Notes: generated by a model not told the origin, from the letters alone. A DNA stretch of 64,000 nt from Cytophagales bacterium (GCA_004294445.1 REAZ01000015.1:41621-105620); one strand, 5' to 3'. Shown: positions 25,235-34,722, counted from the stretch's first letter. A program made the numbers and translations.

Positions 25235-25308
25235 GTTCTTTTAGAAAACGTATCGGAGGTAATAGCGTTGGAAGATAGCAGCATAGAATAGATAAAATTA
25301 AAAAGATT

Positions 25309-25938
25309 ATGTCAAAACAACAACAGCAAATAGATAAAAATCAAGTATTTGAGAAAGAAAACCAGATTTTATTCTATTCTAAGAGCATATTAAAAAAGCC
25401 TGTAGACGAACTATCTGCTACAGTGCTGCGTGAAGAGTATGAGCAGCTTGCGCAGAGCTATGCACAGCTACTTGGCGAAGTGAAACTACTCACTTCTGTT
25501 AGCGACCGTCTGCAAAACAAATTGGACAAGGCAAGCGAAAATGTAAGTAAAAAAGAGGCAGAACTCACCAAAGCACTCGGTGTAATGTCTGAAGCAAAGA
25601 TTAGTCATAATGTTACCAATATTGTTTTTATCTTATTCGTTTCTCTTTTTTTTATTGTAGATTGGACGATAGACACTGCCGATTTTCTTACTGATGATAG
25701 TGCCAAGGTTATCACAAGGCAAATAACAGAGTATGCCGCCCACCCTGTAGCAGATATGGCAGATTATACAAATACCAAAGCAGTAATTGCAAACCTTTTG
25801 GATAAGCCCGAACAAATCACCGAAATAATTATAAAATTGATTATTATTGGCTTGTTAATACCTATCAGAATGTTGCTCAACTACCTTATGAGGAAACTTA
25901 CAAACAAAAAAAATGTGAATATGACCATTCTGGAGTAA
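25309..25938 (+). CDS. Membrane protein with coiled coil, Sia-cluster associated
   Basis: No named family is recognised. Residues about 38-95 form a charged coiled coil (REEYEQLAQSYAQLLGEVKLL and following). Two hydrophobic helices follow at about 103-120 (VTNIVFILFVSLFFIVDW) and 171-190 (EIIIKLIIIGLLIPIRMLLN). The 50-residue segment between them is polar. The predicted shape is a cytoplasmic coiled coil held at the inner membrane. Its position between SiaC-like and SirB1-like genes on the same strand suggests a scaffold or localisation role in the switch, which is inference. Confidence 0.75.
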   Translation: MSKQQQQIDKNQVFEKENQILFYSKSILKKPVDELSATVLREEYEQLAQSYAQLLGEVKLLTSVSDRLQNKLDKASENVSKKEAELTKALGVMSEAKISHNVTNIVFILFVSLFFIVDWTIDTADFLTDDSAKVITRQITEYAAHPVADMADYTNTKAVIANLLDKPEQITEIIIKLIIIGLLIPIRMLLNYLMRKLTNKKNVNMTILE

Positions 25939-25970
25939 GGAAGGAGAATAAAAACCTAAAAAAGAAAAAA

Positions 25971-26819
25971 ATGATGACAGAAAGCGAAATCAAAGCAATG
26001 GTTTCCTTGCTCGAAGATGACGATAAAGAGGTAATTAATCATATAGAAAATCAGATATACTCATTCGGAGAGCAGATTATCCCTTATTTGGAAGATGAGT
26101 GGGCAAGGCAGTTTAGCCCAGATGTGCAGAAAAGAATAGAAAATATACTCCAACTCCTCAACTACAAAGTAGTGAGGACTCGTTTGCTCGATTGGGTAAA
26201 AAATGACAGTACAGATTTGCTCAAAGGAATGTGGATCATTGCTACTTATCAGTACCCCGACCTGCAGTTAGAAGAACTCCGCAAGAAAGTAGAACAACTT
26301 TACTTTGACGCTTGGGTAGAATTTAAGACAGATTTGCTACCTACCGAACAAATAAAGCTATTGAACTCTATTTTTTTTCATAAATTTCGATTTAGGGCGA
26401 ATACGAGCAACATCAAAGCAGTATCTAATTCTATGATTAATACGACTTTGGAAAGTAAAAAATCAAATCCTATTGGCTTGTGCGTGTTATATATACTCAT
26501 AGCCCAAAAGCTAAAATTGCCTATTTATGGCGTAAACCTGCCTAATGTTTTCATCGTTACGTACAAGACCGCAGAAATACAGTTCTATATCAATGTTTTT
26601 AACAAGGGGCTAACCTACATCAAACAAGACATAGAAAATTATATCATGAATTTGCACGTTACCTCGCGTGAATTGTTTTATGAGCCATGTTCTCATCTTG
26701 ATATTATCAGGCGGGTAATGCGTAACCTCATTGTGGCTTACGAAGACCTCGGTGATAAAGAAAGAGTAGAAGACATTAAACGCCTTTTAGACGAAATTTC
26801 AGAGGGAGAATTTCTATAG
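25971..26819 (+). CDS. SirB1-like transglutaminase-fold protein
   Basis: This 282-residue protein resembles the SirB1/Transglut_core2 group. The helical N-terminal region (about 1-130) leads to ANTSNIKAVSNSMINTTLES and then SNPIGLCVLYILIAQKLKLPIYGVNLPNVFIV (near 164-195), which parallels the NPISLAxLYLxVA...LPGHFLV motif. The catalytic triad of true transglutaminases is not evident, so a binding rather than enzymatic role is likely. It starts 32 bases after the coiled-coil gene, and the YheT-like gene follows closely. The start may be either of two adjacent ATG codons. Confidence 0.7.
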   Translation: MMTESEIKAMVSLLEDDDKEVINHIENQIYSFGEQIIPYLEDEWARQFSPDVQKRIENILQLLNYKVVRTRLLDWVKNDSTDLLKGMWIIATYQYPDLQLEELRKKVEQLYFDAWVEFKTDLLPTEQIKLLNSIFFHKFRFRANTSNIKAVSNSMINTTLESKKSNPIGLCVLYILIAQKLKLPIYGVNLPNVFIVTYKTAEIQFYINVFNKGLTYIKQDIENYIMNLHVTSRELFYEPCSHLDIIRRVMRNLIVAYEDLGDKERVEDIKRLLDEISEGEFL

Positions 26820-26859
26820 TTTTTCTAATTTGTTTCATCTTTTTCAAATTTATTTTCGC

Positions 26860-27855
26860 ATGCCAATCGTTCAAACAAGACATTATAAAACTCCTTTTTA
26901 TTATTTTGGTAATGCACATTTGCAAACCATTATGCCAAGTTTTTTTCGCAAAATAGAGGGTGTAAGCTATCACAGAGAGCGAATAGACACGCCTGATGGC
27001 GATTTCTTGGACTTGGACTGGGCAGTGATAAAATCTGAGGAAGAAAAGGAGCAGATAAACCCTAATAAAAAGTTATTGATAGTTTCGCATGGGCTGGAAG
27101 GAGATTCGGGTAGGCACTATGTAAAAGGACTTATCAAAGTAATGAATAGGGAAGGCTGGGACGGGCTGGGCTGGAACTGCCGAAGCTGTAGCGGAGAGCT
27201 TAATCGCCTGCCTCGCTTCTATCATCACGGAGATACGCCCGACTTAGACTTGGTGGTCAATCATGCAGTCAAAGTACATGGCTATCAGACTGTTGTGCTT
27301 GCGGGATTTAGCTTAGGTGGCAGCATGACGCTCAAATATTTTGGTGAAAGAGGCGAAAACATATTGCCACAAATCAAAAAAGGAATTGCTTTTTCTGTGC
27401 CTTGCGATTTGGCAGCTTGCAGCGACGAGCTTGCCAAGCCGAGCAAACTTTTTTATACACGCCGCTTTCTAAATAAACTACACAAGAAAATTAGGAAAAA
27501 AGCAGAGATTATGCCCGATAAAATCTCCGCCGAACTCATCAAACAGATTCGTATTTTTAGAGATTTTGATAATATTTATTCCTCAAAATTGCATGGCTTT
27601 GAGGATGCCGCCGACTACTACCGAAAGGTAAGTTCCTTATTTTTCTTAGAGGGCATTCGCCGCCCCGTATTGCTCATCAATACACTCAACGACCCCTTCC
27701 TCACGCCTTCGTGCTTTCCTAAAGAAATAGCCGAAGACCATCAGTACCTACACTTAGAAATGCCCGCTCAGGGAGGTCATGTAGGTTTTCAGATAGAAGG
27801 ACAGCAAGAATCTTATGCCGAAATGCGAGCAAAAGAATGGTTTAAAGAGTTTTAA
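26860..27855 (+). CDS. YheT-like alpha/beta hydrolase
   Basis: This 331-residue protein belongs to the YheT (COG0429) branch of alpha/beta hydrolases. The N-terminus FYYFGNAHLQTIMPSFFRK is typical. HGLEGDSGRHY at 78-88 forms the oxyanion region, the nucleophile is S151 in AGFSLGGS, and the histidine is in QGGHVGF near the C-terminus. Substrate unknown; relatives act on esters of lipids. I chose the ATG at 26860; a TTG at 26830 would add ten residues of low complexity. It follows the SirB1-like gene after 40 bases and ends at a long hairpin. Confidence 0.88.
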   Translation: MPIVQTRHYKTPFYYFGNAHLQTIMPSFFRKIEGVSYHRERIDTPDGDFLDLDWAVIKSEEEKEQINPNKKLLIVSHGLEGDSGRHYVKGLIKVMNREGWDGLGWNCRSCSGELNRLPRFYHHGDTPDLDLVVNHAVKVHGYQTVVLAGFSLGGSMTLKYFGERGENILPQIKKGIAFSVPCDLAACSDELAKPSKLFYTRRFLNKLHKKIRKKAEIMPDKISAELIKQIRIFRDFDNIYSSKLHGFEDAADYYRKVSSLFFLEGIRRPVLLINTLNDPFLTPSCFPKEIAEDHQYLHLEMPAQGGHVGFQIEGQQESYAEMRAKEWFKEF

Positions 27856-27891
27856 ACGTTTATATTTTTCAGAAAAAAATATAAAAACTCA

Positions 27892-27927
27892 TTGGCAAGG
27901 CGAAAAACCGTTTTTTCACCTTGCCAA
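27892..27927 (+). terminator. Hairpin terminator after the YheT-like gene
   Basis: TTGGCAAGG (27892-27900) and CCTTGCCAA (27919-27927) pair perfectly. The interior adds GAAAAA/TTTTTC pairs after one mismatch, leaving a 4-base loop. It begins 37 bases after the stop codon. Confidence 0.6.
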
Positions 27928-28276
27928 AGATATAAAAACGTAGCTATCAAAATTGCTAATTGCTATATTCAAACGCAGTTTTTTTGCTATTTACTTTGTA
28001 AGGCTCTTTTCTAAAAATGATAGGAAAGCTGTTTTTAAAATATTTTGCATTTCTATAGGAACTTTGCTGATAAATAAAACTTCAAAATTTTCTATCAGAA
28101 AATAGCGAAAACTACAATACGTTGTACTTTCACTACCTGCACTATGGTATGTCCTGCTCTTATATAGGCTCGCTAAGTTCTCTCATTCTACATACTCCAT
28201 TATAATAGCATGACATTGTTTATTACCATACAAAGGGTTTGGAATACTTTATGTAAGTTTATGGTACGTAACTTCT
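27928..28276. other. Intergenic region, possible gene remnant
   Basis: No convincing gene. On the minus strand, 63 codons stay open between stops from 28182 to 27994 without a good start; the conceptual product ends NILKTAFLSFLEKSLTK and looks protein-like. I do not recognise it. It may be the decayed 3' end of a lost gene or chance. Confidence 0.25.
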
Positions 28277-28477
28277 GGTAGAGTTAAAACGATTTTCTCT
28301 ACCGCATTTAGCAAGCAAATCTCCAGATTTGCGTAGAAGTGCATAAGCAAAAAAGGCAGTGCGATAAGTCTATTTTCTTAGCTTTCAGCCTCTTATGCAA
28401 GTCTAAGACTTGCTAAATAACTTGCAGAGAGTTGTTGGGCGGCACTAAGCTGGGCTAAACTCTCAGCAAAACGGGGG
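28277..28477. repeat. Dispersed structured repeat, copy A
   Basis: 201 bases between the YheT-like and TonB receptor genes. The first 40 bases (28277-28316) are identical to 33238-33277 and contain the hairpin GGTAGAG...CTCTACC. The final block (28397-28477) matches 33272-33367 with few changes and contains AGAGAGT...ACTCTCAG as an outer stem. Between them lie 86 bases flanked by GCAAG (28311-28315 and 28397-28401) that are absent from copy B. Confidence 0.75.
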
Positions 28478-28494
28478 CTTCCTTCTGCAAAAGC

Positions 28495-30495
28495 TCATAA
28501 GCGATACTTCAAAGTAACTAATACTTCTCTACTAAAATAAGGGATGGGGCTTTGAGGCTCATGGAAGGGGTGAGTAAATAGTAAGTCGCTGTCTAACAAA
28601 TTATAAACGCCTATCTGCACATCTAAGGAAGGCATCAAAAAATCTTTACACCCCGCCGATAGATTGATGATATTTGTACTGCCTAAGTTGGTGAGTCTTT
28701 CATCTGTGTCATTTTTTCCATAGAAGAAAAAAGCATACTTACTGCTATTATATACCCAATCGGCATGGATAAAAAGCCTATTCGTGAACTGCCCATGTGC
28801 CTGCAAAGTAAATTTGTGGGTAGGCATACCTACCGAAATACCGTTTTCGGCACTTACTTCAATGTCTGCTAAGTGGTCTTCACCTACTCTGACGAGTGTA
28901 TAATAGGAATAAGTAGCCGCTAAAAAACTCTTTTTAAAACCATATTTCGACTCTACTTCTAAGCCTCTACTCGTGATAGAAGCACCATTGATAAATACAA
29001 AGGTTTCTGAAGTAATATGCTCATCTACAATGGTTTGACTGAGATGGGTTTGAAAAATATTTGCTTTGATGTCAAAAGCGGCGGAAGCCTTATAACCTGC
29101 TTCAAACTCTATTACATTAAAAAATTCGGGCTTGATGCGACCGTCTTTGGCTAAATTAATATTCAGAATTGTGGGTGCTTTGAAAGCCTTTGCCCATAGT
29201 GCCTTAAAATGTATTTTTTCAAATGCCTTTGTAAGTGCTATGCGAGGCACAAAAGCTCCTTCTACGGTGCTGTGCTTGTCGTACCTTGCCCCTATGGTCA
29301 AATTTACGTATTTGGTAGTCAAAACTCCTTCTCCAAAGATGCCTATATTATGATAGGTAACTGTATTTTTGCCATTGACAAAATTAACGTTTGGATTCTC
29401 GAAGCGAGAGTTTTCTCGCCAAAACTCTACCCCTGCCACAAAGCGAAATAGCTTATTTGGCTCATATATGGCTGTTAAGCTCGCTGTAAGTCGTCTATTT
29501 AGGTTATTTGTCTGGCCTCTACTCGTAGAATCTGCATTGACTAAGGTATTAGGAATACCTGCATTATACCTAAGACGAGATACTAAAAGAAGTTTTGTAT
29601 TGATAGCCTTGCTATGTGCTATATCTATGGCGGCGATTTGGGAGCGTAGCAGATGGGAGGGTAGATTGTATCGTTGAGAAATATGATTGTCATAGACAAA
29701 TCTCATTGTTAATTGCTTGTATTTCAGCCCCATATTCAAGTAAAAATTTTCTATTTTTGAGCTATCTGCAAAATTAACATTTTTCCCATCAAAGAGTGTT
29801 CTTTGCTGGCTACTCTTATTTGCAGTACCCACAAATGAGGCAAGGGAAAGCTGTACTTTTTGGTTTAAATTACGTAAGACATTTGCTTGTAATCCTAAGC
29901 GGGAGATACCTGTCTGTCCTACTCCTATTTGGGCTACTACCTCTGTATTATCCTTAGAGGTGCTTTTGGAGGTAATATTGATGATAGCCTGCCCAGCCAT
30001 ACCCCCGTGGATAGTAGAGCCTGGACCTCGGCTGATTTCGATGCGTTCTATATTACTTAGCGGTAGGCGCAGACCAAAAGCAAACTGCCCTTCATTGGTT
30101 TCGTTCATCATTACCCCATCTAAAAGTATCAATATCTTTGCTTTATTGGCAAATATACCCCGCATACCCAAGCCTACTACGCCCTCATCTTGTAGAAAAT
30201 CCAGCCCTGGCACCATTCGCAGCAAATCCATCAAATCTCTTGCCCCTGAATATTGTATGATTTCTTCGGTAATTACTGTAGCTACGTTGGGGGCTTCTCT
30301 CAATGTAGTATTTCTCACCCCACCTAAAGACAAATTTTCTTCGCCCTCACTCTCTACCTTCAAAGACATTATCTCTGCTACTTTTGATTTGAAAAGCAAG
30401 GATTTACCTACTGTATCTTGCTCTTGTGCAAGTGCAACAGTAGAAATTAGTAAGGAAAAAACACAACATAAAAATATCAAATATCTCATCATCAT
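28495..30495 (-). CDS. TonB-dependent outer-membrane receptor
   Basis: This 666-residue protein has a signal peptide ending VALA-Q, a plug domain at about 55-170 (REAPNVATVITEEIIQYSGA, DLLRMVPGLDF, ILILLDGVMMNE, IERIEISRGPGSTIHG) and a beta-barrel to the C-terminus. It would import a bound ligand with TonB energy. The ligand is not evident; there is no neighbouring SusD-like or metal-uptake gene. There is no carboxypeptidase-like N-terminal domain, unlike SusC proteins, so it is closer to FepA/BtuB-type receptors. Three consecutive ATG codons make the exact start uncertain. Confidence 0.92.
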   Translation of the reverse strand: MMMRYLIFLCCVFSLLISTVALAQEQDTVGKSLLFKSKVAEIMSLKVESEGEENLSLGGVRNTTLREAPNVATVITEEIIQYSGARDLMDLLRMVPGLDFLQDEGVVGLGMRGIFANKAKILILLDGVMMNETNEGQFAFGLRLPLSNIERIEISRGPGSTIHGGMAGQAIINITSKSTSKDNTEVVAQIGVGQTGISRLGLQANVLRNLNQKVQLSLASFVGTANKSSQQRTLFDGKNVNFADSSKIENFYLNMGLKYKQLTMRFVYDNHISQRYNLPSHLLRSQIAAIDIAHSKAINTKLLLVSRLRYNAGIPNTLVNADSTSRGQTNNLNRRLTASLTAIYEPNKLFRFVAGVEFWRENSRFENPNVNFVNGKNTVTYHNIGIFGEGVLTTKYVNLTIGARYDKHSTVEGAFVPRIALTKAFEKIHFKALWAKAFKAPTILNINLAKDGRIKPEFFNVIEFEAGYKASAAFDIKANIFQTHLSQTIVDEHITSETFVFINGASITSRGLEVESKYGFKKSFLAATYSYYTLVRVGEDHLADIEVSAENGISVGMPTHKFTLQAHGQFTNRLFIHADWVYNSSKYAFFFYGKNDTDERLTNLGSTNIINLSAGCKDFLMPSLDVQIGVYNLLDSDLLFTHPFHEPQSPIPYFSREVLVTLKYRL

Positions 30496-30668
30496 AATTT
30501 TACAAGTTCTATTGGCTAAAAATTATAATATCAAAATAGTGAGGTAATATATGGTACAAGGTAGGTACAAATTTACTTATTTACCAAATAAAAATTGTAT
30601 TTCTCAAAAAAGAAATGTAAATTTAAAGTATTAAAACAAAGGTTTTTCCGTATAAATTGACTTAAAAG

Positions 30669-33107
30669 ATGAAAAAACCACGACGAATACTCATTGCTAC
30701 ACTTTTTGTATTGATAGGTGTTTTCTTTTCCTATCCCTTACAAGCACAAGACCTTAATGATTTAGTTTTAAAACTGAATCAAACCAAAGATAATAAGGAA
30801 AAGATAACCTTGCTCAAAGAGGTAGGAGCTTATTATCAGAAGAAAAGAGCCTATCAGAAAGCCATAGATTATTTTAGTCAAACGCTGGAACTTCAAAAAA
30901 GCGAAGGTATCAATGGCAGCCGTGAAATCCAACTTCGCCAAAGTATTGCGTATTGCTATGCCCAGCAAAAGGGTTATTTTCAAGCAATTAGCGAATATGA
31001 AGCTATCCTAAGCTACCAACGTCAAAACGAAAATAAACAAGAGCAGGTAAATACGCTTACCGAACTTAGTAGCCTCTACAAAATCATTTTGGATAATGCC
31101 AAAGCCATCAACTATACCCAAGAAATTTTACAAATCCACCAAGAGGCAAATAACCAAGCAGGTATGGCAAATGCCTATAACAATTTGGGTTTTTTGTACA
31201 AAGAGGCGGGGGATAATGCAAAATCATTAGAACATTACCAAAAAGCTCTCAACCTAAACTTGCAGAACAAGCAAAATCAGAAAAATTTAAGTGAAAAAGC
31301 GACCTTGTTCACCAACACAGGCGTTACCTATTCGTACCTCCGCGATTTCAAAACAGCAAACCAGTATTTTTCTAATGCCTTAGATATTTACCAAGCAGAA
31401 GGCAACCTCTCGCAACAAGCCCATGCCAATAACTACTTGGCTGCAAATCATTACATTAGTAGTAAAAATGACTTAGCAATTAGCACCGCCCTCAAAGCGG
31501 TAGATATTGCCAAAACAGCCAATGACCAAGAGGCTTTGCTGGAAAGCTACCAAATCTTGGCAGAGGCTTATCAGCAAGATGGCGACTTCAAAGAAGCCCA
31601 AAAGTATTCCAAACTCATCCAAGAGTTAAAAGATAAAATAGCTGAAAAAGAAAGGTTAGCACAGCAGCAGATTTTGGAAGAACAAATTAATGTAGAGAAA
31701 AAAGAAAACGAACTCAACCAACTGTTGGCAGACAGAGAAAAGCAAGAACTCGCCCTCAAGCAGTCTGAATTGGAAAGACAAAAGCAAGAGCAAGACCTCA
31801 AACTAAGAGAAAATGAGGTACTTATTCTGAAGCGCAACCAAGAATTGCAAGCCTCTGCTATACGCAACCAACAATTAGAAAGGGACAGAATAGCCCAACT
31901 ACTGGAAAATACGCAACAAAAAGCTCTTTCTGACGCGCAAAAGCAAGAAATAGAAAAACAAAAATTATTGGCGGAAAAGCAGCGAATAGAAAAAGAACAA
32001 GCGGAAACAGAGAAAAAGCAAACGCAAGAAGCAGCCCAAAAGGAGAAAGAAATACGCGCAAAAGAAGCACAGCAAGAAAAAGTGTTGCGCAATTATGGGT
32101 ACGGCATCATTGGGTTGGTGCTGGTAGTGGCTATAGTGCTTTTTATGAGTTTTATTAATATTCGTAAAACTGCCCGACAGCTACAAGTCCAAAACAAAAT
32201 TATTGAGGAGAAAGGGATGGAGATAGAGCAGCAAAACTCAGAAATCTTAGCCCAAAATGAGGAACTATTTCAGAATCAAGAGGAAATCATGGCGCAGAAA
32301 GAGTATATAGAGAAGAAAAATAAGAACTTGGAAGCGCACAGTCAGCAAATTAGTAGAAGTATTAGGGCGGCTAATACAATACAGCGCGCTATTCTGCCAC
32401 ATAGAGAAAAACTGGACGAACTACTTAAAAATTATTTCATTATTTACCGTCCTAAAGATATTGTTTCTGGTGATTTTTATTGGTTAAATAAAGATGGTGA
32501 TACCACCACCTTCGTTGCCGCAGATTGCACAGGGCATGGCGTACCGGGAGCTTTTATGACCTTGATTGGCAATACGCTTTTAGATAAAATCATACGAGTA
32601 TGGCGTATTACCTCTCCCGAAAAAATTCTCGCTCGCCTTAATGACGAGGTAAGAGTAGTATTACGCCAAGAGGAAACCAAAAATTTTATAGATGGTATGG
32701 ATATGTCTATCATTTCAATGAAAAGTATAGAAAATGAGCAGGTACATATTTCCTTTGCTGGAGCTAAAAATAATCTATATTACTGCTCTGCCGAGGATAG
32801 TCAAATCCAGACTGTTAGGGGAAGTCGTAAATCCATAGGAGGTAGCCAAAATAGTAAAATCTTTTATGAAAATAATGAAATAATATTGCCCTTAGGAAGC
32901 ACTATCTATTTGGGTAGCGATGGACTTCAAGACCAAAATAATATGATGCGAACAAGATTTAGCGAAAGAAAATTGATAAGTGTTTTGCAAGAAAACTGCC
33001 TATTGCCACTTAGCGTACAGCAAGAAAATATAGAGAAAATATTAGATAATTACATGGCAGGTACCGACCAGCGTGATGATATTCTATGGGTAGGTATCAA
33101 AATATAA
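30669..33107 (+). CDS. TPR/SpoIIE-type PP2C phosphatase
   Basis: This 812-residue protein has a signal peptide (about 1-26, ending LQAQ), tetratricopeptide repeats (about 40-320, for example AYNNLGFLYKEAGDNAKSLE) and a long coiled coil (325-470). A membrane helix (about 476-497) and a second coiled coil are followed by a complete SpoIIE/PPM domain (about 570-812). PPM motifs are SGDFYWLN, DCTGHGVPGAFMT, GSDGLQDQ and the final RDDILWVG. It is a probable membrane-bound Ser/Thr phosphatase controlled by its periplasmic TPR region. The architecture parallels the frameshifted gene at 15.8-18.2 kb. It is a candidate SiaA-like phosphatase for the SiaC-like protein, by inference. Confidence 0.92.
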   Translation: MKKPRRILIATLFVLIGVFFSYPLQAQDLNDLVLKLNQTKDNKEKITLLKEVGAYYQKKRAYQKAIDYFSQTLELQKSEGINGSREIQLRQSIAYCYAQQKGYFQAISEYEAILSYQRQNENKQEQVNTLTELSSLYKIILDNAKAINYTQEILQIHQEANNQAGMANAYNNLGFLYKEAGDNAKSLEHYQKALNLNLQNKQNQKNLSEKATLFTNTGVTYSYLRDFKTANQYFSNALDIYQAEGNLSQQAHANNYLAANHYISSKNDLAISTALKAVDIAKTANDQEALLESYQILAEAYQQDGDFKEAQKYSKLIQELKDKIAEKERLAQQQILEEQINVEKKENELNQLLADREKQELALKQSELERQKQEQDLKLRENEVLILKRNQELQASAIRNQQLERDRIAQLLENTQQKALSDAQKQEIEKQKLLAEKQRIEKEQAETEKKQTQEAAQKEKEIRAKEAQQEKVLRNYGYGIIGLVLVVAIVLFMSFINIRKTARQLQVQNKIIEEKGMEIEQQNSEILAQNEELFQNQEEIMAQKEYIEKKNKNLEAHSQQISRSIRAANTIQRAILPHREKLDELLKNYFIIYRPKDIVSGDFYWLNKDGDTTTFVAADCTGHGVPGAFMTLIGNTLLDKIIRVWRITSPEKILARLNDEVRVVLRQEETKNFIDGMDMSIISMKSIENEQVHISFAGAKNNLYYCSAEDSQIQTVRGSRKSIGGSQNSKIFYENNEIILPLGSTIYLGSDGLQDQNNMMRTRFSERKLISVLQENCLLPLSVQQENIEKILDNYMAGTDQRDDILWVGIKI

Positions 33108-33130
33108 GTATGCTTCATTTTGAGCTAAAA

Positions 33131-33163
33131 AAATACTGTTAGCCTAACTGCCAACAGCATTTT
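33131..33163 (+). terminator. Probable terminator after the TPR-SpoIIE gene
   Basis: CTGTTAGC (33136-33143) and GCCAACAG (33150-33157) form a stem with one mismatch and a 6-base loop, extended by AAAT/ATTT and followed by TTTTT. It starts about 25 bases after the stop. Confidence 0.5.
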
Positions 33164-33660
33164 TCTTCAGAAAGAAGTATAGTGTGAGATTAAAGAGTGC
33201 TTTTACGCCCAAAGTAAAGCTGCTTTCCCCTAAATGTGGTAGAGTTAAAACGATTTTCTCTACCGCATTTAGCAAGCCTAAGACTTGCTAAATGACTTGC
33301 TGAGAGTCGCTGGGCGGCACTCCGCTGGGTGGCAACCCGCTGGGCTAAACTCTCAGCAAAACGGGGGTAGCAGTGTAAAATGCAATATAAATATGCTCAA
33401 AAAGAGGTTCTTGTGGTATTTCTTGGCTCATACTTGTTTTTTTTTGTGCAATATCTCAAAGTATTTGCTAAATTGCAAGGGCGGTTTTTCATAGCAGGGC
33501 TTGTTGGTGAAAAAACACCAATGAGGGCGAAAGAACTAAAAGTAAAAATTTAGGATTTCGCTTGGTACAGGAATTAGATGAGAAGAAGTAAGCTAAAAGC
33601 CATGATTTGCTGTGCTTTAGTGAGTAAAAAATAAACAACGATTTGTCCCCTTAGTTTTTT
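33164..33660. other. Gap before the SIR2-like gene, repeat-bearing
   Basis: No gene is supported. The gap holds repeat copy B (33238-33367), a short hairpin TTGGTG-A6-CACCAA at 33504-33521 and otherwise AT-rich sequence. A short reading frame at 33285-33494 runs through the repeat and is not credible. Confidence 0.45.
33238..33367. repeat. Dispersed structured repeat, copy B
   Basis: 130 bases matching copy A at 28277-28477. The first 40 bases are identical. Relative to A it lacks 86 bases between two GCAAG words and has about 15 extra bases from a duplicated CCGCTGGG unit. An outer stem GCTGAGAGT (33300-33308) pairs with ACTCTCAGC near 33350-33358, closing a GC-rich interior. Confidence 0.75.
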
Positions 33661-34722
33661 ATGTTAAAATTAAAAGAAGATATCAATTGGGAAGTAATAA
33701 TAGAGAGCGTAAAAAGTGGTTCTTGTATGCTTTTTTTAGGTCCAGAAGCGGTTGCCCTTCCCGATGGTACGCCTATTTATCATGCTGCGTTGGAGCATAT
33801 CAAAAACAAGTACAGCAAAGATATCACCTTTTACACGGGTGAAGAATTTTTGCACCCCCACCGTAGCTCGCTAAATGGCTCTATAAATATGGGGATATCC
33901 TCTTTCTATAATCAGCAGCAAATTCCCACTATCTTTGAGGCTATTGCAGAAATACCGTTTTATTTCATACTCAATGCCTCGCCGGATAACTACCTGAAGC
34001 AAGTTTTTGAGCAAAAAAAGAATTTTAAATTTCATGCTGCCTACTATGAAGTGGAGGCAGTGCAAAAAGAAATCAATGACATTAGCAAAGAAAGACCACT
34101 ACTCTATAATATTTTTGGAACGGTAGAAAAACCAAGTTCGCTTATTTTCACGCATGACAATTTATTCAAATTTCTATTTTCTATTATAGGAAAGGATAAC
34201 TTCAAAATGCACCAAACCGTTACGAGTCAGTTTCAGAACGCAACTTTTTTAGTATTTTTGGGCTTCAAATTTGAAAAATGGTACATCAAGCTATTGCTTA
34301 GGCTATTGGGCATACACGAAAGCGAAATAGAAAAAAATGCTATGGGCTTCGTTCAGCATTCTGGAGATAGCGAAACCAAAAATTTCTTCTACCAACATTT
34401 TAATGTGGAGTTTGTGGAAAGCCATATCCAAGAGTTTGTAACAGAACTACATAAACGCTGCGCGGAAAGCAATTTATTAAGAGATTTTACAAAAACACAT
34501 CAAAATCCGCATAAAGAAAAGTTCTTTGACATGATAGATGAATTGGACATCGCTCAATTCTTTGAACAGATAGAACTCTTGTCGCTTAGTTCGGAAGAGA
34601 AAATTAAGCTCAACATATTTAGGCAAGAGTTTATAGGCGGACAAGCTAAAAATGACATTTATTATCATAGCCGACTGAAAACATTTGTTCAAGAACTAAG
34701 TTTTCCCGCGAATTCGAGATAA
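33661..34722 (+). CDS. SIR2-like protein with possible effector-associated C-terminal domain
   Basis: Residues about 10-275 of this 353-residue protein look like a SIR2-like (Rossmann NAD-binding) domain: MLFLGPEAVALPDG at 23-36, FILNASPDNYL at 102-112 in the place of the TxNxD motif, YNIFGTVEKPSSLIFTHDN at 149-167, and VFLGFKFEKWYIKLLLRLL at 198-216. The usual catalytic His of the HG motif is F152, so NAD hydrolysis may be lost or altered. The last 65 residues (about 288-350) form a helical module resembling effector-associated domains (EAD11-like) of bacterial conflict systems; this is by eye. No partner gene is adjacent. Repeats lie on both sides. Confidence 0.68.
   Translation: MLKLKEDINWEVIIESVKSGSCMLFLGPEAVALPDGTPIYHAALEHIKNKYSKDITFYTGEEFLHPHRSSLNGSINMGISSFYNQQQIPTIFEAIAEIPFYFILNASPDNYLKQVFEQKKNFKFHAAYYEVEAVQKEINDISKERPLLYNIFGTVEKPSSLIFTHDNLFKFLFSIIGKDNFKMHQTVTSQFQNATFLVFLGFKFEKWYIKLLLRLLGIHESEIEKNAMGFVQHSGDSETKNFFYQHFNVEFVESHIQEFVTELHKRCAESNLLRDFTKTHQNPHKEKFFDMIDELDIAQFFEQIELLSLSSEEKIKLNIFRQEFIGGQAKNDIYYHSRLKTFVQELSFPANSR

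Noticed and set aside
31571..32092. Serine- and cysteine-rich minus-strand frame
   Set aside because: It is the antisense shadow of the Lys/Glu/Gln coiled coil of the TPR-SpoIIE gene.
33285..33494. Plus-strand 69-codon frame before the SIR2-like gene
   Set aside because: It runs through the dispersed repeat and its structured arms, has no ribosome site or protein-like character, and repeat copy A does not keep the frame.
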